From: Phocaeicola vulgatus
GTDB taxonomy: Bacteria; Bacteroidota; Bacteroidia; Bacteroidales; Tannerellaceae
DNA length: 64,000 nt
Assembly: GCA_022009975.1 (NCBI GenBank)
Contig: CP091733.1
Location: forward strand, 1,133,001-1,197,000
Direction: 5' to 3'
Shown here piece by piece: positions 55,315-64,000 of this stretch. Position numbers and translations under genes: made by a program. A model generated the notes under the pieces. That model was not told the origin of the DNA. It did no database searches and was given only the letters and a program-made list of their open reading frames with translations. Each line of letters opens with the position of its first letter. Position 1 is the stretch's first letter.

Positions 55315-56315
55315 GTGAATGTTCGTTTGATTGGTTACAAACCAGAATACAATACCACGCTTGACATCATCGTGAACAATTGGTTCTCGTTACAGCGTAT
55401 GCCATTCGACCACGACTCCATCTCTGCCGACGGCACATGCAGTGTCAGTGCCAATGCGGTGGTGCCGACTATAGCCAAGATTCGAGTGAACCGTATGGAG
55501 ATACCGTTTCTTGCCGTACCTCACGACACCACGTCTGTCACCATCGACCTCAATGCACTCACTCTTGCCAGCACACATCTTTTTGCCAATGATGCAAACG
55601 TCAATAACCTTGTGTGGTTTGAAGGCAAACGAAGTGCTATCGACACAGAATTGCCGACCTAACCATTGACACTGTGTCGTATTTCAAGCCATTAGAACAA
55701 CTTCCTGTCCTTCATTCCAAGGAGCAACGTTATTATGGCTTTCTTGCGGATTTTGCTTCTGGCTTCAATCGTCAATACATAGCTGCCGACCCATTGTTGG
55801 ATGATATGGCAGTTGGCAAGCGCCTCTGCCAGTCGCTTAATCGTAAGCGTCTGCTCACAGATCAACAGATAGTAATGGCTTATGACAGCATTGCGAACGA
55901 TAAGGTGCGACAGTTACTTCTTGCCAACAATGATGACTTGAAGTCGCAACTCTCTTCAGCTGACAATGTTCTTGCCGAGACAAAGATGTCCGCCGATGCC
56001 AGCTCTACATACAGCATTATAGACATTGATCCAAAGATGTCTGCTGAGCAGATATTGCCTACGATAATTGGCAACTATAAGGGCAAACGCATACTTGTTG
56101 ATTTGGAATACTTGGTGTGCGCCATGCTGGGCTGCCATGTCGGCAATCCATCCGTTGAAGGAACAACTCACGGATGTGGTTTTTGTTTATACTATAAGTT
56201 CTCCGGCATACCGACCTATTTCGTTGTCAACACCGAAGGAAAGATAACTTATCAGAAGATGAGTTTTCCCGGAGTGGAGAAGCTGAAGGAGGAATTGATG
56301 TCAGCGCAATATTAA
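55315..56315 (+). pseudogene. Decayed thioredoxin-like (TlpA family) gene
   Basis: Two open pieces (55,315-55,662 and 55,674-56,315) come from one protein: an N-terminal beta domain (VNVRLIGYKPEYNTTLDI), a helical middle, and a thioredoxin fold. The redox site WNTWCAPCWAAM is readable only in another frame near 56,115-56,150. After it, about 40 residues expected before SGIPTYFVVNTEGK are missing. The signal peptide and start codon are also absent. With at least three frame changes and a deletion, this is a true pseudogene, unlike the single-base cases elsewhere. Confidence 0.75.
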
Positions 56316-56470
56316 AAATACACTTATCTCTCATCCGGAAGAACTATCTTGCTCCTGCCGACAAACATAATGAATCAACAGAAAGCGGCTTTTTAGACAA
56401 TCGATTCAGAATCATCCATGCTGATTGTTTTTATATCATAAACTTTTAGAATAGTCTGATTATATGTTAT

Positions 56471-56956
56471 TTACTGCATATCGTGACTTTTTACGGCATC
56501 AACCAACAAGGCTAATGCTTGATGGGCTGCTTTCTCTATGTTTCCGATGCGGTTATCGGAGAAATGGTAGCACTTTGAAAGGATATTATCTTGGAAGGCA
56601 GCAGCTATCCAGACAGTGCCGACCGGTTTTCCTGGTGTTGCCCCGCCTGGACCCGCAATGCCGGAAGTCGCTACAGCGCAATCGCAACCCAAAACACGGA
56701 TTGCCCCTTTTGCCATCTGTTCGACTACCGTCTGGCTAACTGCACCGAACTGTTTCAAATCTGCTTCGGAGACGCCTAGCACTTGATGCTTCACCTCGTT
56801 GCAATAGGTGACAATGCCCCCTTTGAAATAGGAGGAACTTCCCGCATGAGAGGTGATAATGTTGGCAATCCTGCCACCCGTGCAGCTCTCCGCCGTGCCC
56901 ATCGTCAAATGCTTTTGTAGCAATAGTTGGATTAACTCCTCGATTGTATCCATCAT
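56471..56956 (-). CDS. pncC: Nicotinamide-nucleotide amidohydrolase (CinA C-terminal family)
   Basis: A 161-residue stand-alone CinA C-terminal domain, which deamidates nicotinamide mononucleotide to nicotinate mononucleotide in NAD salvage. Motifs: TAESCTGGRIANII near residue 21, GGIVTYCNEVKH near residue 46, and TSGIAGPGGATPGKPVGTVW near residue 98. It overlaps the tsaD stop by four bases (56,953-56,956), so the two are translationally coupled. Confidence 0.92.
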   Translation of the reverse strand: MMDTIEELIQLLLQKHLTMGTAESCTGGRIANIITSHAGSSSYFKGGIVTYCNEVKHQVLGVSEADLKQFGAVSQTVVEQMAKGAIRVLGCDCAVATSGIAGPGGATPGKPVGTVWIAAAFQDNILSKCYHFSDNRIGNIEKAAHQALALLVDAVKSHDMQ

Positions 56957-57972
56957 AGTTGAACCCTTGAGAAAGGAGCAGCGTCCATCGGGCAGAACAG
57001 CTTGTCCAAATATTTGTAATACCCCGTGATGGCAACCATTGCAGCGTTGTCGGTCGTGAAGGAGAACTTAGGGATATGCACTTTCCATCCATATTTTTTC
57101 CCATGTTCGATGAAAGCATCCCTTAATCCTGAGTTGGCAGAGACTCCACCAGCGACAGCCACCTCCTTGATATGCAAATCCTTTGCTGCCATGCGTAGTT
57201 TGTTCATTAAAATGTCGATGACGGTAGCTTGCAGGGAGGCGCACAAGTCCTTCTTGTTTTTCTCGATGAAGTCCGCATCCTTCTTCAGCTCGTCACGCAA
57301 CGTGTAGAGGAACGAGGTCTTCAAGCCGCTGAAACTGTAGTCATACCCTGCGATGTGCGGCTTGCTGAAAGAGAAAGCCTTCGGGTTTCCTTCGTTGGCA
57401 AGTCGGTTGACCACCGGTCCGCCTGGATAGCCCAAGCCCATCACTTTGGCGCATTTGTCAAAAGCTTCCCCGGCAGCATCGTCAATTGTCTGGCCGATTA
57501 CTTTCATGTCGTTATAGGCATTGACCTGGATGATTTGTGAATTGCCACCCGAAACCAAAAGGCAGAGGAACGGGAAAGAGGGAGCATGGTCGTCTTCCGG
57601 GGATTCCTTGATGAAGTGGGCGAGGACGTGTGCCTGCAAATGGTTGATTTCCACCATGGGAATATCCAAAGAGGCTGCCAAACCTTTGGCAAATGAAGTC
57701 CCCACCAATAAGGATCCCATCAATCCGGGACCTCTTGTGAAAGCGATGGCACTCAATTCGGATTTGTCGATGCCCGCCCTTTTGATGGCTTCGGAAACGA
57801 CAGGGATGATATTTTGTTGATGCGCGCGGGAAGCCAATTCAGGGACGACACCCCCGTAAGCTTCATGCACCGCTTGGCTGGCGATTACATTGGACAATAA
57901 GACCCCATCACGGATGATAGCAGCGGATGTATCGTCGCATGATGACTCTATTCCTAAAATTGTTACACTCAT
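56953..57972 (-). CDS. tsaD: tRNA N6-threonylcarbamoyladenosine synthase subunit TsaD
   Basis: A 339-residue ASKHA-fold protein of the universal Kae1/TsaD family that transfers threonylcarbamoyl to A37 of ANN-decoding tRNAs. It contains GIESSCDDTSAAII near the start, the metal-binding HLQAHVLAHF near residue 110, VSGGNSQI, and AVAGGVSANSGLR near residue 270. The gene is intact. It is divergent from tamB, with little room for the tamB start. Confidence 0.96.
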   Translation of the reverse strand: MSVTILGIESSCDDTSAAIIRDGVLLSNVIASQAVHEAYGGVVPELASRAHQQNIIPVVSEAIKRAGIDKSELSAIAFTRGPGLMGSLLVGTSFAKGLAASLDIPMVEINHLQAHVLAHFIKESPEDDHAPSFPFLCLLVSGGNSQIIQVNAYNDMKVIGQTIDDAAGEAFDKCAKVMGLGYPGGPVVNRLANEGNPKAFSFSKPHIAGYDYSFSGLKTSFLYTLRDELKKDADFIEKNKKDLCASLQATVIDILMNKLRMAAKDLHIKEVAVAGGVSANSGLRDAFIEHGKKYGWKVHIPKFSFTTDNAAMVAITGYYKYLDKLFCPMDAAPFSRVQL

Positions 57973-58040
57973 ATCCTAATAAATTTTCCTGCAAAATAAC
58001 GAAATCTATCGCAATAAAGTCTTATTTTTGTCGAATATTT

Positions 58041-61000
58041 TTAATTCGTAAAGCTATCAGAATATTAAAATACATAATAGTTATCTTGTTATCGGTTGTA
58101 TGGATAGCCTATGCTGTACCTGCTCTGTTGGTGAAAATCCCGTTTTTCCAACGGCAAATAGCGCAGACCACCACCGCTGTCCTGTCCGACAAATTGGGCG
58201 TGCCGGTTAAGATAGGGCAGGTGGATATCGAATGGCTCAACCGCTTGGTCGTGGAGGAACTCTATCTGGAGGACCAGGAAGGGCGTGTCATGTTCAAAGC
58301 CAACCATGTGGCAGCGAGTTTCGACATCTTGCGTCTGTTCAACGGTTGTTTGGCGTTCAATACCGTCCGTCTGTTTGGACCCGATGTCCATCTCTGCCGT
58401 AAGAGCATGGCAGACCCTCTCAATTTGCAATTCGTCATAGACGCCTTTGCCCCCAAAGACACGACTCCGAAGAATCCGAACATAGATTTGCGCTTCAACA
58501 CTGTGCTCATCCGCCAAGGCCGTTTCCGCTATGATGTTGAAGATGCCCCGTTGACTCCGGGCAAATTCAATGCCAAGCATGTGGATGTCCATGACTTGAG
58601 TGCGAAGATATCGTTGAAAGCCCTTAGGCGGGACAGCATCCATGCCCAGATAAAGAAGTTCACTTTGAAGGAATCATCTGGGTTCTCGTTGGAGAAGTTG
58701 GCATTGTCCGTAATCGGGAATCCCGACAGCCTCTTCCTGCAAAAGTTCGAGGTCAAGCTGCCCCATAGTAATCTACGTATCGCCGACGCCCGGATAGACT
58801 TGACGCAGGTGGATTCGCTCAATGCCTCCGTGGTGGACAGTGCGTTGCTACGGCTGAAAATCACCCCGTCCCACATCTGCTTGAAGGATATTTCGGCATT
58901 CGTACCGGCTTTCCAGAACTTTAATGATTCAGTAGAGCTATCTGCCAAGGCAAAGGGGACAATCAACCATATAGATTTGGAAAACCTGACGTTGAAGTAT
59001 AGTAATAAGATGCTGTTGGTCGGGCAGATGGAATTGCGGGGCGTGACCCGTCCGCAGGAGGCGTTCCTATTGGGCAGGGTGAGCAAGATGTACATCACTT
59101 CCAATGGTTTGGAAAAGTTGGTCAATAACTTCAGAAAAGAACCGGCAAACCTTCCCTTGCCTTTGCAGAAGTTAGGCACAATCAATTTCACGGGTGAAAT
59201 CTCCGGCTTGTTCAACCACTTGGTCGCATACGGGAAACTCTCGACCGCCATCGGTTCTTTGCAGATGGACGTGCTTATCGGTAATGATAAGGAAAAGGAG
59301 ATTGCCGCGTTCTTGAAAGGGCATGTGCAAACGGGAGAGATTGATGTCGCACAACTTTGGAAACGATACGCCGTTGGGCATTGCGCAATGTGGTTTGGAT
59401 ATCGATGCCAACCGTCCTGTCGGGGGGCATTTTGCAGGGCATATCAATATGAATGTGAATCGTTTCGACTACAAAGGCTACTCTTATGAGAATATGTTGC
59501 TTTCCGGTAATTTCCGGAGGAATGCTTTTGACGGCACCGTGCAAATAAAAGACCCCAACGGTTCATTGTTTGCCAATGGCATCTTCGAGCACCGGGGTGA
59601 AAACTCCGTATTCAACTTCACGGCAGACCTGAAGCATTTCCGTCCCGACCGCTTGAACTTGTCCGACAAATATGAAGACCCTGACATCTCGTTGTCGTTG
59701 AATGCTGATTTTGTTGGTAACAACATTGATAATATCGAAGGTGAAATATCTTTGGATAGCATTGATTTCCGTACAAAACCGGACAGTTTCTTTATCAAGC
59801 AATTTGTCGTGGCAGCCTCCGGTCTCTCATCCAATCGTGATTTGAAGATAACATCCGACATCTTGAATGGAGAAATCAAGGGGGCTTATTCGTTTGCCAC
59901 CATCGTGCCGAACTTCTTGAATACCGTCAAAGAGTATATTCCCGCATTGGTGAAAACAGGGGAGCGGAAAAAAGAGGTGGAGGAAAATAATTTCACTATG
60001 CTGCTTACGTTGAACAACACGGAAGAGGTGTCGAGGACGCTGAAGTTGCCGTTCGCAATGAGGAAACCGGGACGGATATTGGGCTCGTATAACAACATCT
60101 ACAACAAATTCCGGTTCGAGGCTTATCTTCCCCAATTCAGTATCGGCAAGTCTCAGTTTGAAAGCGGCTTTATGCATTGTTCCAATTCCAATAACCAATT
60201 TGACTTTTCATTCAAGGCGACACAGTATAATGTCAAGGGACTGCGCAATTATATGGACGTTTCGTTCGATGCGAAAGATAACAAAATCAACACGCACGTC
60301 CAGTGGGCGAACAACAAGTCGAGGACTTTCAAGGCGGACTTGATGGCGACGACCCGGTTTATCGAGCAGATGGATGAAAACGGGAAGAGCGATTTGAACA
60401 CAGAGATTAAATAAATCCGACCGCATTGGTCATCAATGACACGATATGGAACATCAACCCTTCTAAGATAACCATCGAAAAGGGCAAGGTGGCAGTGGAT
60501 CATTTCAGCATTTCCCGTAACAAGGAGTTTTTGGCGATTGACGGGGTCGTTTCCAATGAAGTGTCGGACACGCTTAATTTGGAATTGAACAATATAGAAC
60601 TCAGTTATATATTCGATATCTTGAACATACCAGTCCTCCAGTTCGCAGGGAAAGCGACTGGGAAGTTCAATGTTTGCGACTTGATGGGCAGCCGGATGAT
60701 AAACACCGACCTTGAAATCCAGAACTTCTCATTCAACCAAGTGGGGTTGGGCAAACTGAACCTGTTCAGCGAGTGGGACGATGCCCAAAAGGGAATATTG
60801 ATGCTTGGGACGATTTACACGAGTGATACGGCATGGACTGATGTCAGTGGATATATTTATCCGGTTCGTTCCCCTTTGCGTGAAGCGGGTCTCTCCCTCT
60901 TCTTCGATGCCACGGATATAAATGTGGCGTTTCTGCATCCGTTCATGGAGAAAGTGGCAAAAGACATCAAAGGACGCGGATATGGGAATGTTCATTTATA

Positions 61001-62585
61001 TGGTCCTTTCCATGAATTGGCGGTCGAAGGCGATGCTTATGTAAAAGATGGAGGATTGGGAATCGACTTCTTGGATACTTATTATACTTTCTCGGATTCA
61101 ATACACATGGACTCAACTTCCATCAAGCTGAAGGATTTGACGGTTTATGACAAGTATAACAATTCGGGCAAAGTGGATTTGACGGTGAACCACACCCATT
61201 TCCGCAACATAGATTTCCATGTCAACGTACAAGCGAATAATATATTGGCATACGATGTGGCGCAAAAGCATAATCCATTAATCTATGGGACGGTCTTCGC
61301 TTCGGGAAGTGTCGGCATCAACGGAAATGAGCAGCTGATAAATTTCGACATCAATATGCAGAGCCAGCCCAAGACGCACATATTCCTGAATTTCATGGGC
61401 AATTCCACGGCAGCCGATTATGACTTCATCACATTTGTAGATAAAGGGCAGTTGAAAAATAGAAGCCTGACGGAAACGATGCAGCAAGATTCGCTCCCTA
61501 AACCTCTTCAGCCAGTGGACGAAGGTGCGGAAATGCGCATGAACTTTTTGTTGGACATCACTCCGGATGCAGAGATTGAATTGATAATGGATCCTCATGC
61601 CGGAGATAAAATAAAGGGCAGCGGAAGTGGAAGTATGCAGATTCAATATGGGACGAAGAGCGATTTGCGAATGTATGGGAATTATGCCATCCAAGATGGT
61701 ATCTATAATTTCAGCCTGCAACAATTGATTCATAAGGACTTTAAAATAAGAGAAGGCAGTTTGATTAGTTTCAACGGAGACCCGTTCAATGCCAATATGG
61801 ACATTAATGCCATTTATAATTTGACGGCAAACCTGAGTGACTTGGACCAAAGCTTGGCGTTGGAAAGTCCCCGGACGAATGTTCCGGTAAATTGCGTGCT
61901 GCTTTTGGACGGAATGCTACGCCAGCCGAATATCTCGTTTGATTTGGAATTGCCAGGGTCCAACGAGGAGTTGGAACGTCAAATGAAGAGTTTGATAGAC
62001 ACGGATGACATGATGACGAAGCAGATTATTTATCTGTTGGTGTTGAACAAATTCTACACACCCGAATACACGGGGCAGAACAGCAATGATTTCACAGCCG
62101 TGGCTTCCTCTGCGCTCTCTTCCCAGATTTCAAGTTTGCTGAGCACGATAACGGACAAAGTGCAAATCGGCACGAATATCCGTGCGGGAGAAGATTGGGG
62201 AATGAAAGATACAGAAGTGGAGATGTTGCTCTCCAGCCAATTGCTGAATAACCGTTTGCTGTTTAATGGTAACTTCGGATATAAGAACAACCCGACGCAG
62301 AAGAATGCGTTCATCGGCGAATTTGATTTGGAATATAAATTGAACAGGAGTGGGGAAATCCGATTGAAGGCTTATAACCACATGAACGATTTATATCAAT
62401 ATCTGAAGCAGGCGTTGACGACGCAAGGAGTGGGAATCTTGTTTAAGAAAGATTTTACGCGGATAAATGAATTGTTCCATCGCAATTACCGAGTCCTCCA
62501 ACCCTCATCGAGGAATTCGCTCCAGCCGAAGGAGGCAATCATCCGTAAAGATTCTACTGAAACGGTTCCTTCTGAAAGTAAATAG
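58041..62585 (+). CDS. tamB: TamB-like translocation/assembly protein (two frameshifts, start unclear)
   Basis: A very large envelope protein (about 1510 residues) with one N-terminal membrane anchor (YIIVILLSVVWIAYAVPALL) and a long run of beta-strand repeats like AsmA/TamB lipid-transfer proteins. It ends in the DUF490 domain (SLIDTDDMMTKQIIYLLVLN, VQIGTNIRAG, LLNNRLLFNGNFGYKN). The frame breaks at about 59,361 (one extra A; repair gives QLWNDTPLGIAQCGL) and about 60,409 (one A missing; repair gives TEIKINPTALVINDT). No ATG is found at a sensible place: the frame is open from 57,927, inside the divergent tsaD gene, and I place the likely N terminus near 58,041. Another lost base near the start is possible. 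Confidence 0.85.
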
Positions 62586-62673
62586 AGGCTGTATTATGCT
62601 ATTTGGCCAGGTGGAAAACAAGATAATGAAGAAGAAGTTGTACATTTGCAATTTCATTTTAGAATAGACAAGA

Positions 62674-64000
62674 ATGACAAAAGATAATCATTTGAGCAGA
62701 CTGTTGGCATTATTGGTGCTGACATTTATAATAGGCTGTTTGTTTTATTATTTGCCGGACCATATCGGTGCAGTCAAATTAAAACGGGTGGATTTGTTGT
62801 CGGACTTACGAGTTGAACCTCCATCGATTCCGTTGGATTCTCTTATTTTAGCCGATGAAGACACCGTAGCCGTGGATTCCGTAAAGCTGCAACAATTGGC
62901 AGTTGAAAAGGCTGGCATTGATTCGATAGCGCTCGCCCAAAGGGATTCCCTTTATCGGGCACTTTATGCCTCGGAAGATGCCGATTCGTTAGGACTCCGC
63001 ATAGAAGATTATTCAGTGGGTCATGTAGGTTTGAGCCACTTTTTCCAAGCCCTGAAGAACAGGGAGTCCCTCAATCGCCCGGTCAGGATTGGCTTCATGG
63101 GTGACTCTTTCATAGAAGGAGACATATTGGTGGCGGATTTCAGGGCAGAAATGCAACGGGAATTTGGCGGGAGTGGGGTCGGTTTTGTTCCCATTTCTTC
63201 CGTTGCAGCACCTTATCGTCCCACCATCAGAGAGACTTCGGCAGGATGGAAAAACTGGTCGATATTGAACGACCACTCCCAACGTTACACCCTGTCGTGT
63301 ATGCTTTTTGAGGCGGAACAATCAGATGCCTTCCTTCAAATGGAGGTGGGAAGCAAATATCCAGAACTTCAGAAAGGGTCGTCGCTTAAATTTATTTACG
63401 AGGAGAACCAAGAGACCCGGCTCGCCCTTTCCTGCAACAACCGGGAAGATTCGTTGTTCGTCATGTTGCCTCCGACCGACAGTTTGGTGCAATATGCTTA
63501 TACTTCTCCCTCGGAAATTCATAAGGCGGTGCTGCACTTCTCGCAAGCCAAAGGATTGAAGGCTTTGGGCGTGGCTTTGGAAAATGACAATGGAGTCGTC
63601 GTAGACAACTTCTCGGTGCGTGGAAACTCCGGATTGGCTTTGGATCGTTTGGATTCAGCCCGTTGCCGCCAGCTCAACCAGATTCGTCCGTATGATATGA
63701 TTATCTTGCAATATGGGTTGAACGTCGCAAACGACAGTGTCATGCAATATGGCTGGTATGGAAAACGGATGGAAGCGGTGGCGCATCATATCAAGCGCTG
63801 TTTCCCGACAGCCGATATCTTGATATTAGGTGTTTCCGACCGGAGCACACAAGAGAATGGCACGTTTTATACAATGCCTTCCGTTTTATCCTTGCTTTAT
63901 ACCCAACGTCAGATGGCAAAGCGGAGCGGTTTGCCTTTTTGGAACACCTTCGGGGCGATGGGCGGATATAATAGCATGGTTGCTTATGTGGAGAAAAATT
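62674..64000 (+). CDS. SGNH/GDSL-type acylhydrolase, membrane-anchored (3' end outside window)
   Basis: 442 codons without a stop to the window edge. It has an N-terminal signal anchor (LLALLVLTFIIGCLFYYLP), an acidic linker rich in Asp and Ser, then an SGNH domain: block I GFMGDSFIEGD, a jelly-roll-like insert, and IILQYGLNVAND in the place of block III. Such proteins work with MBOAT acyltransferases to acetylate cell-surface polysaccharides in other bacteria. The partner would lie outside the window. It starts 88 bases after tamB and is probably independent. Confidence 0.85.
   Translation, partial: MTKDNHLSRLLALLVLTFIIGCLFYYLPDHIGAVKLKRVDLLSDLRVEPPSIPLDSLILADEDTVAVDSVKLQQLAVEKAGIDSIALAQRDSLYRALYASEDADSLGLRIEDYSVGHVGLSHFFQALKNRESLNRPVRIGFMGDSFIEGDILVADFRAEMQREFGGSGVGFVPISSVAAPYRPTIRETSAGWKNWSILNDHSQRYTLSCMLFEAEQSDAFLQMEVGSKYPELQKGSSLKFIYEENQETRLALSCNNREDSLFVMLPPTDSLVQYAYTSPSEIHKAVLHFSQAKGLKALGVALENDNGVVVDNFSVRGNSGLALDRLDSARCRQLNQIRPYDMIILQYGLNVANDSVMQYGWYGKRMEAVAHHIKRCFPTADILILGVSDRSTQENGTFYTMPSVLSLLYTQRQMAKRSGLPFWNTFGAMGGYNSMVAYVEKN

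Overview
The window comes from a gut-type Bacteroidales chromosome (Bacteroides/Parabacteroides-like). The evidence is the gene content (VOR/KOR ferredoxin oxidoreductase operon, galM-MFS-galK, GH92 and GH2 glycosidases, TamB, DUF3408/MobC mobilisation genes) and many promoters with the Bacteroidetes TTTG-N19-21-TAnnTTTG pattern. No rRNA, tRNA or CRISPR array was seen.

Layout. 1-21.7 kb is chromosome: a glucosaminidase end, cytidine deaminase, CCA-adding enzyme, SbcCD nuclease, a 2-oxoacid:ferredoxin oxidoreductase operon with a 57-residue membrane protein inside it, a galactose operon, transketolase with RpiB, an ECF sigma factor with its regulator and a divergent membrane protein, a sugar epimerase-like protein and a BASS-type transporter. 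45.3-64 kb is chromosome again: GH92 mannosidase, phosphoesterase, glycosyltransferase, aldo/keto reductase, GH2 beta-galactosidase, a decayed thioredoxin-like gene, PncC/CinA-like amidohydrolase, TsaD, TamB and an SGNH hydrolase that runs off the window.

Between them (about 21,664-45,243) is a 23.5-kb integrated mobilisable element. It is bounded by a perfect 51-bp direct repeat formed from the 3' end of the BASS transporter gene. From left to right it holds an FMN-binding oxidase-like gene, two tyrosine recombinases, two small helix-turn-helix proteins, a group II intron, DUF3408, a probable oriT, MobC, a relaxase, an accessory membrane protein and an IS element. Next comes a peptide natural-product (RiPP) operon: GG-leader precursor, radical SAM/SPASM maturase, outer-membrane beta-barrel, C39-peptidase ABC exporter and a short HlyD-like protein. 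The rest is a secreted trypsin-like protease with a lipoprotein, Rhs and NlpE remnants, a metallo-hydrolase-fold protein, an NAD(P)-binding protein and a truncated HxlR regulator. There are no conjugation pore genes, so transfer would need a helper.

Two points stand out. First, a 127-bp block occurs twice in the cargo (39,984 and 43,121). Each copy sits just downstream of its own good promoter and can fold into the same four hairpins, with base changes that keep the stems, so it looks like an undescribed structured RNA. Second, the IS sits exactly between a probable RiPP promoter and the precursor gene.

Caution: at least eighteen genes or gene copies across chromosome and element are broken by single-base changes, nearly all losses in A/T runs, including genes that should be indispensable. 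This pattern fits sequencing error better than biology. Such genes are described here as if intact, with the break positions given.
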